In this document: positions 45,701-54,468 of the stretch, piece by piece | How positions within the stretch are numbered: the first letter of the stretch is position 1 | How the letters are laid out: every line of letters starts with the position of its first letter | Translations under genes and position numbers: made by a program | The notes under the pieces: model-generated | Told to the model about the DNA's origin: nothing | The model's input: the letters and a program-made list of their open reading frames with translations, nothing else | The model's database searches: none | Assembly: GCA_000818945.1 (NCBI GenBank) | Contig: KN805391.1 | Coordinates: 446,019-510,018 of the forward strand | Length of the DNA: 64,000 nt | Reading direction: 5' to 3' | Source of the DNA: Schizochytrium sp. CCTCC M209059 | Taxonomy: Eukaryota > Sar > Bigyra > Thraustochytrida > Thraustochytriidae

Positions 45701-48263
45701 GGATCGTGCACGTCAGGCCGACGCTATTCTCGCTTCGGGTGAGCGCTTGCGCCAGCAAATCGTGACAGCTATCGAGTCTGCTGGCGCTGTTTTCGACATT
45801 CTCGTCGCCGCAGCCGTTTCCTTTGACGGCGGCAACACCTCACCGGCACCCTTGAGTGGCGTTGCAGGTGCTTTGCATGCCAAGGATGCCTTGCGCGTGC
45901 TCCTGCACGCCTGTTCTTTCTCGGTTGATGTGGCGTATCGACTCGCAAAAGACGCCCAGGCCTTGCAGGGCATCATGACGTTGGCTCGCCAGTCAAAGGA
46001 GGAAGGTCAGCTCGCATGCGTGCTACTCTCTGTATTGAGCCGCCGTCGCCTACTCACAGTGGCCATGAGCTCGGCGAGTATCGAGCTCTGCATCAACGTT
46101 CTCTCGGACACACGGACCCCGAACGAGGCGCTTCCTGCCAAGGCGTCGCTCCTCGCTGCAGTGCTCAATCGCTTTTCTCTCGAATTCAAGGCCTTTGAAG
46201 GCTCACTGGTCTCTGAAACCTCGCAGCGCTCGCGCGCAGGAAGTCTCTCCAAGCTGCATCACGTCACAACAAAGCTACTAGAGCATCTCATTCGGTCGCA
46301 AGATCTGCGTCGAGGAATTCATGCGCTCATGGCCGCTTGCGAAGGTTCGGCGCACGCGCGGGTGGTGCACCCAATGCAGGGTGTTGGCTTTGTATTCCAA
46401 GAGTTTAGCGCGCACGATCTGCCTTCCACCCTACTCCTTGCCTTTCTGAAGCTCGCACGCCGCTCTGCGCTTCCAGATTACGCGGCGCGTGTTTCGCAGA
46501 GTATTCTCGAGTCGGGGCTCTGGCATCATCTGATGGAGCTTGTAGTTCCGCAAACAAGTGTGGCCGATCGCGAGTTTGGCACGGCAACGACGGGGCGTGC
46601 TGCTGCCAATCTTTCCACGCGAGGGGTTCTCTCTGTCTTGCAACTCACTACCGAGCTCGTCAGTGCCGATCCGCCTTCCAATGCAAGCGTTCTTTTTGGC
46701 AGCGATGGGGCGCTCTATTGGGTCGTGGACCTTTTGCACAGTACTCATTTGCAGCGTCTCTTAGTGTGGCCAGCCACTCTTGGAGGTGGGGCTCACGGAA
46801 TTGTTGCAGTCTTGGATCATGTATTTGACGTACTTGCGCTGGTCTTTGCATGTGAACTCCAGGCCCCAGAACAGCGCCAGTTGCAAATGGTGCTTTCAAA
46901 CTGTGGATTCATGCGCAAGTCGATGCGGGCGCTGGCACTCGTGGAGCGCCTCGGGCTCGCAGCCGATCGTCCTGAATTCTCTTTGGCTCCACTAAAGCTG
47001 CACGCGATTCTTGTCTCCGAGTCAGAGCTCTTTGCTCGCCAATTTGTCGAATTTGGCGGACTGCAGCAAGTCAAGGAGCTTGGTTTGCTGGACCTGGCGC
47101 GTTACGTACGCATGTATAGGAACTCTACAACCGCTTCGACTTCGGCATTGAATGATACCAACGAGCAAGAGCATGACAAAGATGAGAGCTCGTTGGCTCT
47201 GCAAACTTCAAATCCACGCGAGCCGCTCTCGCCGCGCAAGGGCGATCCCGGATCGGTTATGCCCGAGTCCAAAACATCTGCGAGCATCGACTCCAGCAAT
47301 GGGACGGGTGTGATTTTGCAGGTGCGCATGGACATGACAATTCACGCACTCTTGCTTTTGAACCAGCTCGCGAGCCAGGGCGACGCGTACCACCAAGCCA
47401 TCCTTGCGGCAGATTATAGCGCGGACCTACACTACCTTCTTGGATATCCGAATGCCATTGTGCGCTCAGAAACATGCAGACTCTTTGGGAAACTTTGCAA
47501 GAACTCGTCTCTCTTTTACCCGGCACTTGCGCGGAGCTTCTCGTCTGGTCCGACGTTAGGCAAGAACAATCCCTCCGGGTCCAAGGCGGAAAAGGGAGAC
47601 AACAATGATGTTGACCAAACGGAGTTATTGGCAGCATCTTCGTCATCCTTTTCACCACCAGCAGCAGGTTCTCCGCCTCAAGCCACAAGCTCTTCTACTT
47701 CTTCTGCTTCTACTTCTTCTTCGACACCCGCGACTACCCTTTTGGGGCGCCTCGTGGCCTGTTGCCAAGACGAGGACCCAGAAACACGGAAGCTTGCGTG
47801 CTTTGCCGTGGGTAATGCTGCGTATCACTCGGACTATCTGTACAAGCTTTTGGCGCCGGCCGTTCCTCTTTTGGTTCATCTTCTGAGCGACCGAGAAAAG
47901 AAAACACGTGCGAACGCTGCGGGAGCACTCGGAAATCTCGTGCGCAATTCAAGTGTCTTGAGCGCTGCACTTTTGGACGCTGACGCCCATGTTAATCTTT
48001 TATGGCTGGTTGCAAGAGACCCCGCCATCCAGCCCCAGCGTATGGCGCTCTTTTCGATGGGCAATCTTTTGGCCCATAAGGACTGCCGCGAGGCGCTTCT
48101 GGCAGCGTGTGCAAAAGATGCTGTCCCTCTGGAAGAGTGGCTGGAAGATCTCGAAAAGTCGGCCTCAGACCAGATTCTGCGCTCATACGCCTCGCGAGCA
48201 CTCGCCAAGCTCCGTGCTGCACCTCGTTCTCCACCAACGCGACCTGCTTCCATCTCTGCATGA
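42780..48263 (+). CDS. STK36: Fused/STK36-like Ser/Thr kinase with long armadillo-type tail
   Basis: From ATG 42780 the product is 1827 residues. The first 190 are charged low complexity; ATG 43353, right at the kinase domain, is an alternative start, and ATG 42675 lies in a repeat. The kinase has GEGSFGKV at 202, Lys224, HRDMKPQN with Asp316, DFG at 334 and KGTPLYMAPELV, so it should be active. This order and ALKFISKHGKSEAEL closely match Fused (animal STK36, plant TIO). A Ser-rich linker follows, then helical repeats to the C-terminus, including CFAVGNAAYHSDYLYKLL and ALGNLVRNSSVLS near 1680-1730. Fused proteins act in Hedgehog signalling, motile-cilium central pair assembly or cytokinesis depending on lineage. 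Cilium or division roles are both open here. Confidence 0.88.
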   Translation: MARRRAEEAEGEGGEAEAESGGGALSRSAEAAGGDDGDETSGRRREREPEREARRRRGLRRDAKEGETLAQVRAEDLDGIASPRKHREREADAESAKREQPGQVEDDNDEEQRSDPERPEPDAKEASAAADAPSLSKGNGDDRAQETWHDGDRQRDPNGQNSTRRHRQWTPRRGRRRPEEVIVPATDVENPMDNYVVLDIIGEGSFGKVHKGRRRFTGHILALKFISKHGKSEAELAKLRSEIEILRPLDHANIVLLLDAFETRREFCVVTEFAQGDLFQLLEDDRRVAEPQVQNIAKQLVQALYYLHSHRIIHRDMKPQNILISSEGRVKLCDFGFARALSAKTIMVTSIKGTPLYMAPELVREQPYNHTADLWSLGVILYELFVGQPPFFTNNIYTLINLIVKNEVRYPSEMSQLFKSFLAGLLTKDSRHRLQWPKLFDHPFVRETPEEVQAREVVEANHLNNPRYRLEQFLGTRQPTVPPTPTMTSPVRMSEPRSPRWPNPSSAERQRQRQLQQRLDVSDQHDLLSIASSRDEAPSPRLRRRNSIANVDQDSRTAPERPPVDGELIPYERGVPSAAARLPKRTQRGHRRSSSSNAALLRPTEEHSHDAGSSNGGTTLYNQASDVRRRASASSSSSSSPTASSSLSSSPGGAGIQEGEDDDALRHQRKDAAQPTPGSFGAKTTTVEPGKDEHDSTSTGSNTSDPQHDLARLAARAAGTGESSLAMRHDVRVLEQICATLANERAGAEMVRNALKTIILLAAKPVERLGASARGDVLLDSDLFAVLVRFCKQELRRRSRRTAPLLADALHALRCLLREHMREQEPLRVDKRIGELCVRALSPAVEAFQTVQGAQTDAIKCVLLICSFCTVYSPRLWISVHKEVSSEDFCNALVVVLQHSNVKRRGSVDQRNKEARLALRAMALLVHPAASNGGEVALEHFPLFAPFDERDEFEVDPSDWFGGIFQTDRPAKLEDRARQADAILASGERLRQQIVTAIESAGAVFDILVAAAVSFDGGNTSPAPLSGVAGALHAKDALRVLLHACSFSVDVAYRLAKDAQALQGIMTLARQSKEEGQLACVLLSVLSRRRLLTVAMSSASIELCINVLSDTRTPNEALPAKASLLAAVLNRFSLEFKAFEGSLVSETSQRSRAGSLSKLHHVTTKLLEHLIRSQDLRRGIHALMAACEGSAHARVVHPMQGVGFVFQEFSAHDLPSTLLLAFLKLARRSALPDYAARVSQSILESGLWHHLMELVVPQTSVADREFGTATTGRAAANLSTRGVLSVLQLTTELVSADPPSNASVLFGSDGALYWVVDLLHSTHLQRLLVWPATLGGGAHGIVAVLDHVFDVLALVFACELQAPEQRQLQMVLSNCGFMRKSMRALALVERLGLAADRPEFSLAPLKLHAILVSESELFARQFVEFGGLQQVKELGLLDLARYVRMYRNSTTASTSALNDTNEQEHDKDESSLALQTSNPREPLSPRKGDPGSVMPESKTSASIDSSNGTGVILQVRMDMTIHALLLLNQLASQGDAYHQAILAADYSADLHYLLGYPNAIVRSETCRLFGKLCKNSSLFYPALARSFSSGPTLGKNNPSGSKAEKGDNNDVDQTELLAASSSSFSPPAAGSPPQATSSSTSSASTSSSTPATTLLGRLVACCQDEDPETRKLACFAVGNAAYHSDYLYKLLAPAVPLLVHLLSDREKKTRANAAGALGNLVRNSSVLSAALLDADAHVNLLWLVARDPAIQPQRMALFSMGNLLAHKDCREALLAACAKDAVPLEEWLEDLEKSASDQILRSYASRALAKLRAAPRSPPTRPASISA

Positions 48264-48839
48264 CCACAAGTATACAGCATACTTGCCATGACTTTTTTAA
48301 CCTCTTTTTTTTCTCTCTCTTTCTTTCTTACTTGCTCTTTTTTTTTGTGCTCTTTTTTTGTTGTCTTGATGGCATGACGGGCGACGGGAAAAGGGTCCTT
48401 TGCGGGTTGGGCGTCTGGCTGGCTGATGAGACGTTGCCGGAACAGTCAGCATTCTTTGGCCACCTCAAGCCGCCTCACAAACAATTCACTGACCATCGAT
48501 CAACCAAACGACGGTGGACAACGTCCCAGAACAGAACCCGAACGGAAAGAGAACGATCCGGATGCGTTCCAAGCAAAAATTTACGATGATTTCCTTTTTT
48601 CTTTTTTTCTTTTTTGAGCGCGCAGCAGCGGCGGCGCTTGCAAAGCTCGAGCAAAAACGAATCGCAAGCGAACAAAAGTAGAAAAGTAAACAAGTCGAAG
48701 GCTAGCAGCAGCGCACCAAGACCAAGACCAAGGCAGAGAGACACCCATCTACGCACGCGCGCAAAGTCTTGAGGCAAGTCGGCTCAGGTCGACGTGGTCA
48801 AGCTTCAAGTTGCTCGCGACAACTCAAAGTGTAGGTGTG
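48264..48839. other. Intergenic region after the Fused-like kinase
   Basis: T-rich tracts at 48297-48362 and 48591-48617 probably mark the kinase 3' UTR and flank. AACCGAACGG-like sequence and a run AAGACCAAGACCAAGG follow before the EEP leader. No gene is supported. Confidence 0.55.
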
Positions 48840-50159
48840 ATGGAAAACCCCATGGAAACCCCGACGGGGCCACCGGTGCCACCACAACCCAAACTTTTCG
48901 ACAGGGAGCATCTCGCGCAAACAACTGAGAAATTGCGAGAGGAGCTCGGACAAAATGCTACCACAGATCTTGTTTCGATCTTTTCGTGGAATATTCTTGC
49001 AAACTCTATGGCCCTGACACGGCACGGCAGAATAATCTACTCTAACTGCGCTGCAGAAACAGTCCCGTGGACGTGGCGCATGCCACGGATTCTTGCAGAG
49101 TTGGCGTCGGTAAAGGCTGACATCATCATGCTCCAAGAGATCGAGCCTGAGTTTTATGCAGACCAGCTTGCGCCACTCATGCAGGCATGTGGCTACGAGG
49201 GCGAGTACGAGATACGAAACAAGACGACAGCGAATGAAGTCGTTGCCACGATCCCGTCATGCGCGACATTCTACCGAAGCGAGCGCTTTGCACTCGCGTG
49301 GAAAGAATTGCCCTTTCGCGGCCTTGTTCTCGGGCTGCAATTGAAGCAAGGTCCGCACAAGGATGCAATTCTCGCCATCGCAAATAGCCACCTCGAAGGG
49401 CATCCAGAACGGACGACACATCGCCATAATCAGATTCGATCCGTGTGGAAACGCATCGACAAGCGCCAGCCAGAGTTTATGGTTCTTGGGGGTGATTACA
49501 ATGATGGGGCTGAAAGCGAGCTTTGCCGAGAGCACATGCGCGGACTTCGAAATACATACAATGGATCTGCAGCGCGCGATGCGACCTGTATCGTTGGCGT
49601 CAATCCCGACGCCCACAAGGATTATACTCGCGTCGATCATCTTTTTGTTGACGAGAAATCGATTGCGCTGCGCGGACTTCAAAACGTTATGCACTCGTCT
49701 TGGGATCGTGATGCCGTGCTCATCGCTGGACTTCCAGGTCACGTATGTCCCTCGGATCATCTTAGCATTGCTGTGGTTGCCGAACTTGTTGCATTTACGA
49801 AGCACGCGAGTGCCGTGAGAACGGAAGCGAGCGCAGACGAACCTTGCGCTGCGGAATTGCTTGCTTCTTCGCCACTTTCAGAGGACCAGATGGAGGTTTG
49901 GAAAGCGCTTCGTGAAGCAAGTTCAAGACCATCGTCGTCAGAGTTAAATGGTCTTTCGACCGAAGAAAAGCGCGACTTGACGAAACGAATGGGCATGGAG
50001 CGCAAGGAGCAGCGTCAGGCGTTTCTTGCCTCACTTGAATCGGATGAGGCTCGTGCGTTTGTGAAGCAGGTAGAATCAAAGCTAAAGCAGGAGGCCAAGG
50101 CCCAGGCAAAGATGGCTAAGCAAGCTGCAGCTGAGCGCCAGCAAACCGATGCTGAATAG
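48840..50159 (+). CDS. Endonuclease/exonuclease/phosphatase family protein (CCR4/Angel-like)
   Basis: ATG 48840 gives 439 residues. The EEP fold is complete: FSWNILANSM (Asn), IIMLQEIEPEFY (metal-binding Glu), IANSHLEGHPE, MVLGGDYNDG (Asp and Asn) and HVCPSDHLSI (catalytic SDH). Spacing suits the CCR4/nocturnin/Angel branch, which removes 3' nucleotides or 2',3'-cyclic phosphates from RNA. The C-terminal 100 residues are a Lys/Gln/Ala-rich charged helix. No leucine-rich repeats as in CNOT6 are present, so Angel-like or PDE12-like function is more likely than a CCR4 core deadenylase. Converges on the ankyrin gene with about 70 bases between stops. Confidence 0.85.
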   Translation: MENPMETPTGPPVPPQPKLFDREHLAQTTEKLREELGQNATTDLVSIFSWNILANSMALTRHGRIIYSNCAAETVPWTWRMPRILAELASVKADIIMLQEIEPEFYADQLAPLMQACGYEGEYEIRNKTTANEVVATIPSCATFYRSERFALAWKELPFRGLVLGLQLKQGPHKDAILAIANSHLEGHPERTTHRHNQIRSVWKRIDKRQPEFMVLGGDYNDGAESELCREHMRGLRNTYNGSAARDATCIVGVNPDAHKDYTRVDHLFVDEKSIALRGLQNVMHSSWDRDAVLIAGLPGHVCPSDHLSIAVVAELVAFTKHASAVRTEASADEPCAAELLASSPLSEDQMEVWKALREASSRPSSSELNGLSTEEKRDLTKRMGMERKEQRQAFLASLESDEARAFVKQVESKLKQEAKAQAKMAKQAAAERQQTDAE

Positions 50160-50230
50160 TCGATGCGAGTAGATTACATAAAATGATCTTTCTCTCTCTC
50201 TCTTTCTTCCGTTCTCTCATTTTGACCGCA

Positions 50231-51124
50231 TTAACTTCGTTCTCGATACGTCTGTTGACGAGAGCGCGATGTTTCAATGACTTCCCGTTGCAAATCAAAG
50301 TTTAGATTGTATTGGTCGCGAAATTTAGTCTCTAGACGCTCACGCTCCCGGGCCCAAAGACGTTTGTCCTCTTCTCTTCGCTTGCGCTCGCTCTCTATAG
50401 CCCTCTGTAGCCTCTTGCTCTCGGATTGCAACTTTGAGGCGCCATCACTTGCTGCGCGCAGACGTTGCGCTGTAGCTACAGCATCATCAGCACGTTTAGT
50501 TTCTCGTGTGACGACGCCACGAAGCTCGCGAATTTCGTTCTGCAAGTTCAATATTATGTCGTCTCGCTCCCGAAGGTCGTCCTCCACTGACTCAAGCGCA
50601 GCGCGATACTCGTCACCTGATCGTCGAGCGAGGAAATACCTTTTCTCGAGCTCGCGAAGCTTTTCCAAGTCCTCGTCAAGCTCTGGCGCATCTTGATCCG
50701 TTTCAAGCAAGTCTGCAACATGAAACTTGCCCCGCATGCGTGCTCTGCGTGCCTCGGAGTCCCCAAGCACCCGTATGCTCAGCGTATCACCGGTTTTGCG
50801 CGCAAGATCGATTGGCCGCTGTCCTCGTCTATTTAGTGCATCACGATCAGCGCCGACAGCCACGAGCATTTGCACAGCGCGAGCGAGGCCTCTAGCTGCT
50901 GCTTTATGCAGTGCAGTCTCGCCCAGCAAGCCGTCTTTGAGGTCGGGGTCGGCGCCTTTGCGTAGGATGAATCCGACGATGCTTTCCTTGCGCTGCGCAC
51001 ATGCTAGGTGAAGAATGCTCTGACCCGACACGGGGTGGACATCGTCGACGTGATGCAGGTCGAGGCGTAGCAGCTCTCGCAGACGCGCTTCGTCCCCGCG
51101 CAGAGTCGCCGACCACGCGTCCAT
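50231..51124 (-). CDS. Ankyrin-repeat and coiled-coil protein
   Basis: ATG 51124 gives 297 residues; the frame is open upstream but has no ATG. Three ankyrin repeats are visible near the N-terminus: SGQSILHLACAQRKESIVGF, GETALHKAAARGLARAVQML and a shorter NRRGQRPIDLARKTGD. From about residue 135 to the end is a Glu/Arg/Leu-rich coiled coil. Ankyrin repeats mediate protein binding and give no enzyme activity. No recognised paralogue. Divergent from the dual-specificity phosphatase gene, with about 560 bases between starts. Confidence 0.78.
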   Translation of the reverse strand: MDAWSATLRGDEARLRELLRLDLHHVDDVHPVSGQSILHLACAQRKESIVGFILRKGADPDLKDGLLGETALHKAAARGLARAVQMLVAVGADRDALNRRGQRPIDLARKTGDTLSIRVLGDSEARRARMRGKFHVADLLETDQDAPELDEDLEKLRELEKRYFLARRSGDEYRAALESVEDDLRERDDIILNLQNEIRELRGVVTRETKRADDAVATAQRLRAASDGASKLQSESKRLQRAIESERKRREEDKRLWARERERLETKFRDQYNLNFDLQREVIETSRSRQQTYRERS

Positions 51125-51680
51125 CCTGTTCTTCGGTTCTGCTGTCTCGAGCTGGGTCGAGTACACACCGCTTTTTCCGCGCCGAGAACAAATCAAGAGT
51201 CATGGCCAACACCCGAACTTCGTTCGTCGAAGTTCGTACGTCTCGACTCGAAGGCCACACGAGAGACCCAGAGCGAGCGCCCTCGCGCAAGCCACTTGAA
51301 GACGGGCGAGAGAGTCCACACGAGAGTTCTTCTGGGTGCATGGAGAGAAAGAAAGTCTACCTCTGCAGTGGAAACACGCGAGTCGCCAAAACGAAGGAAA
51401 GATGCAAATGAGAGCTTCTTGGAGGGCCATGGGGATGTAGACGACGGGCCTTCGCCACTCCCGCCCTCCTGTCGCAAATGATTTCCAAGTAGGCCTAGCC
51501 CAACAACGTGTCCTGATAGCAAAGATTTCACAAGTGGGGTAAATCATGGCCAAGAGGGGGAAAGTGCGCTATAGAACCTTTGCGTATCGTATCGAGAACT
51601 CGCTGCGCTGTGCTACCTCGTATAGCATGCGTACGCGCGGGACGAGTAATGACTAGCAAACGGGATTGGGTGAGAGAGAA
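51125..51680. other. Divergent promoter region, ankyrin gene and DUSP
   Basis: No conserved frame. AAGTAGGCCTAGCCC at 51487-51501 contains the recurring TAGGCCTA palindrome. The rest has mixed composition without clear motifs. Confidence 0.55.
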
Positions 51681-52256
51681 ATGCCTCGACGCGGCAAAAG
51701 AAATAGCGCGAAGCGCAATGCAAGCGGACGCATGTCCGAAGTCGTCCCTGGCGTTTGGGTGGGCAATCGTAGTGCAGCCGGTGATCGAGCGGCGTTAGAT
51801 GCTGCGGGCATCAAAGGCATCATCAGCATCGGCGGAGGACCTGTACAGCAACCAGACCTGATCTTTTTCAAGTATGGTATCAAGGACAATACGAGAGACG
51901 CAAGCATTCCTGGTCTCATGGTTGATGCCTCAATGCGAATCGCAGCGATTCGAAGCGAGTCTGGCGGAGCAGTCTTGGTTCACTGCATGGCCGGGATGTC
52001 CAGATCACCGGCCTTTGTCGTTGCCTTTTGCGTACTTGTCCTCATGATGACCAAGGAGCAGGCTTTTTCTGTCATGCGCGAGGCACGGCCCATCGTCCGC
52101 ATCCAAAAGCCCTTGCTTGAGGCACTCGATACAGTATGTGCTCGTGAAAAACCACTTTTTGATTCGCAAAGCTTGCAGAATCATCATGTCGACGGGATTC
52201 AGGATAAAATTCATGAAGGCAATTCCCCTGACAGGAAAGTAACAGGCGGCAGTTAA
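51681..52256 (+). CDS. Dual-specificity protein phosphatase
   Basis: ATG 51681 gives 191 residues. After a short basic leader (MPRRGKRNSAKRNASGR) comes a compact DUSP domain: VVPGVWVGNRSAAGDRAALD, IKGIISIGGG, and the P-loop VLVHCMAGMSRSP with His101, Cys102 and Arg108. FVVAFCVLVLMMTKEQAF and RPIVRIQKPLLEAL complete the fold. A general-acid Asp is expected in YGIKDNTRDAS, probably Asp69. No substrate-docking domain, so it is an atypical small DUSP. Substrates may be phosphoproteins or other phosphates. Convergent with UDP-xylose synthase across a pentamer array. Confidence 0.9.
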   Translation: MPRRGKRNSAKRNASGRMSEVVPGVWVGNRSAAGDRAALDAAGIKGIISIGGGPVQQPDLIFFKYGIKDNTRDASIPGLMVDASMRIAAIRSESGGAVLVHCMAGMSRSPAFVVAFCVLVLMMTKEQAFSVMREARPIVRIQKPLLEALDTVCAREKPLFDSQSLQNHHVDGIQDKIHEGNSPDRKVTGGS

Positions 52257-53139
52257 GCCCCCGCCTGATCATTGGCACTCCAAAAACTCTGCAAAACAAG
52301 TGAAAGCCCGTGCGCTTCTTCAAAAGAATAGACTGTGTTAGTCGCACATGCGACCACCGCAAATGCTATCAGTATGTTTCTTTTTCCTGCTTCAAGTAGC
52401 TCGGCACCGGTTATGCTTTCCACGCAAAGCAGGTGCGACGTCGCGAAGGACTCCTGAAATAAATGCAAGTGCTCTTTGTCGAGCGGCTCAGGCCCATCCT
52501 TTCCTTTCCTTTCCTTTCCTTTCCTTTCCTTTCCTTTCCTTTCCTTTCCTTTCCTTTCCTTTCCTTCCCTTTCCTTTCCTTTCCTTTCCTTTCCTTTCCT
52601 TCCCTTTCCTTTCCTTTCCTTTCCTTTCCTTTCCTTCCCTTTCCTTTCCTTTCCTTTCCTTTCCTTTCCTTCCCTTTCCTTTCCTTTCCTTTCCTTTCCT
52701 TTCCTTCCCTTTCCTTTCCTTTCCTTTCCTTTCCTTTCCTTCCCTTTCCTTTCCTTTCCTTTCCTTTCCTTTCCTTCCCTTTCCTTTCCTTTCCTTTCCT
52801 TTCCTTTCCTTCCCTTTCCTTTCCTTTCCTTTCCTTTCCTTTCCTTCCCTTTCCTTTCCTTTCCTTTCCTTTCCTTTCCTTCCCTTTCCTTTCCTTTCCT
52901 TTCCTTTCCTTTCCTTCCCTTTCCTTTCCTTTCCTTTCCTTTCCTTTCCTTCCCTTTCCTTTCCTTTCCTTTCCTTTCCTTTCCTTCCCTTTCCTTTCCT
53001 TTCCTTTCCTTTCCTTTCCTTTCCTTTCCTTTCCTTTCCTTTCCTTTCCTTTCCTTTCCTTTCTCTTCAACAAAATTGCAAGTATTATTGCCTCATAATC
53101 AATCTATCGAACGGCCTCATTGCCGAACATGAAAGTCAC
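52257..53139. other. Convergent intergenic region carrying a pentamer array
   Basis: Between the stops of the DUSP (+) and UXS1 (-) genes. 52497-53062 is the TTTCC array. Unique sequence on either side shows no gene. Frames of 200-333 codons through the array are Phe/Ser/Leu or Lys/Gly/Glu repeats and are not genes. Confidence 0.75.
52497..53062 (+). repeat. TTTCC array with 35-bp higher-order period
   Basis: About 566 bases of TTTCC pentamers. Single T-to-C variants (CCTTCCCT) fall at 52568, 52603, 52638 and so on every 35 bases to 52988, thirteen in all, so the unit is six TTTCC plus one TTCCC. The first about 70 bases and last about 70 bases lack variants. All-pyrimidine on this strand. 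A short TTTCC run recurs near 55260-55285. Confidence 0.95.
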
Positions 53140-54468
53140 TCAGTTACCCTTCCCATTCTTCTTGGCAACAAAGCCCTTGAGCTCATCTGGTTTGATGGGA
53201 GAAAATTTGCCCGTCCTTTCGAGCTCGTGACGAAAGTACTCAATGGTCCTTTCCAGACCTGTCCGTACGTGCACCTTGGGCTCCCAGCCAAGAACCCGTT
53301 TTGCCAGCGAGATGTCTGGCTTGCGGCGAGACGGATCGTCCTGCGTTGATGGCAAATGCACAATTTTGCTCTTGGAGCCTACCATTTGCACAATCATCTC
53401 TGCAAACTCGCGAATGGTGTACTCGTCAGGGTTGCCGAGGTTCACAGGGCCGTCGTAGTCGGAGTTCATGAGCTTGACGAGACCAGAAACGAGATCTTCG
53501 ACATATTGGAACGAGCGTGTTTGCTTGCCGTCACCGTAAATGGTAATGTCCTTGCCTTGCAGGGCTTGAATGATAAAGTTCGAGACAACGCGACCGTCAT
53601 CCGGGTGCATATTTTCTCCAAAGGTATTGAAGATGCGAGCCACGCGAATGTCAACGCCGTCTTGTTTCTTGTAAGCGTACATCATGGTCTCGGCCACGCG
53701 TTTGCCCTCGTCATAGCAGGCCCGCGGGCCAGTGATGCTCACCCGGCCGTGATATGTCTCACTTTGTGGGTGAACTTCTGGATCACCGTAAACTTCGCTC
53801 GTGGAAGTCAGGAGAACGCGTGCCTTTGTTCGCTTGGCTAGACCGAGCATGTTGAGCGTCCCTTCAACAGAGGTTTTGATCGTCTTGACGGGGTTGTACT
53901 GATAATGGGGCGGCGAGGCTGGGCAGGCGAGATTGTAAATTTGATCGACTTCGATCATGTACGGATTCACGACATCATGGTGGATCAGCTCAAAGTTTGG
54001 GTGACCGATCCAGGCCTCGACGTTCTCCTTTCGGCCCGTGAAAAAGTTGTCGAGCGCGTAGACGATGTGACCCTGGCGCATCAATCTGTCAACGAGGTGC
54101 GAGCCCACAAAGCCGGCACCGCCCGTCACAAGAATGCGTTTCTGCTGCGTTGTCAGAAGCTTTTCCGTCGGCGGAAATTGCTTGACCACGCCAGGCTGCG
54201 CGTTGATTGTGGTGATGACTCGGGTCACCTCACGATCTACCATTGAGCGCACGTGGTTCTCGAGCGCTTCGCTATTGGAGATCTCCGCGGCGATATCAAT
54301 GGGCCCATGGTGAGAATCTCTTGGCAAGGGGTTGATTCTCCACAGTGCCACGGCGAGCACTGCCAAGAGCGCCATCGAGGCCTGTGCCCAAAAAGGGATT
54401 TTACGTCCTCGTATGCTCGTCGCAGATCCAAGTCTGGCGCGAGGCCGCGCCTGGTTCGGGAGCACCAT
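53140..54468 (-). CDS. UXS1: UDP-glucuronate decarboxylase (UDP-xylose synthase)
   Basis: The product is 442 residues. An N-terminal anchor (IPFWAQASMALLAVLAVALW, residues 24-43) gives a type II Golgi or ER layout. The short-chain dehydrogenase domain has NAD motif GGAGFVGSH at 116, ALDNFFTGRKENV, and catalytic TSTSEVYGDP with Ser224/Glu225 and CYDEGKRVAE with Tyr252 and Lys256. PHYQYNPVKT, GPRACYDEGKR and GDGKQTRSFQYV are UXS signatures. It makes UDP-xylose from UDP-glucuronate for glycan synthesis. All catalytic residues are present. A lumenal enzyme is expected. Confidence 0.96.
   Translation of the reverse strand: MVLPNQARPRARLGSATSIRGRKIPFWAQASMALLAVLAVALWRINPLPRDSHHGPIDIAAEISNSEALENHVRSMVDREVTRVITTINAQPGVVKQFPPTEKLLTTQQKRILVTGGAGFVGSHLVDRLMRQGHIVYALDNFFTGRKENVEAWIGHPNFELIHHDVVNPYMIEVDQIYNLACPASPPHYQYNPVKTIKTSVEGTLNMLGLAKRTKARVLLTSTSEVYGDPEVHPQSETYHGRVSITGPRACYDEGKRVAETMMYAYKKQDGVDIRVARIFNTFGENMHPDDGRVVSNFIIQALQGKDITIYGDGKQTRSFQYVEDLVSGLVKLMNSDYDGPVNLGNPDEYTIREFAEMIVQMVGSKSKIVHLPSTQDDPSRRKPDISLAKRVLGWEPKVHVRTGLERTIEYFRHELERTGKFSPIKPDELKGFVAKKNGKGN

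Noticed and set aside
52348..53349. Frames of 200-333 codons through the pentamer array on both strands
   Set aside because: They are translations of TTTCC or GGAAA repeats and have no other content.
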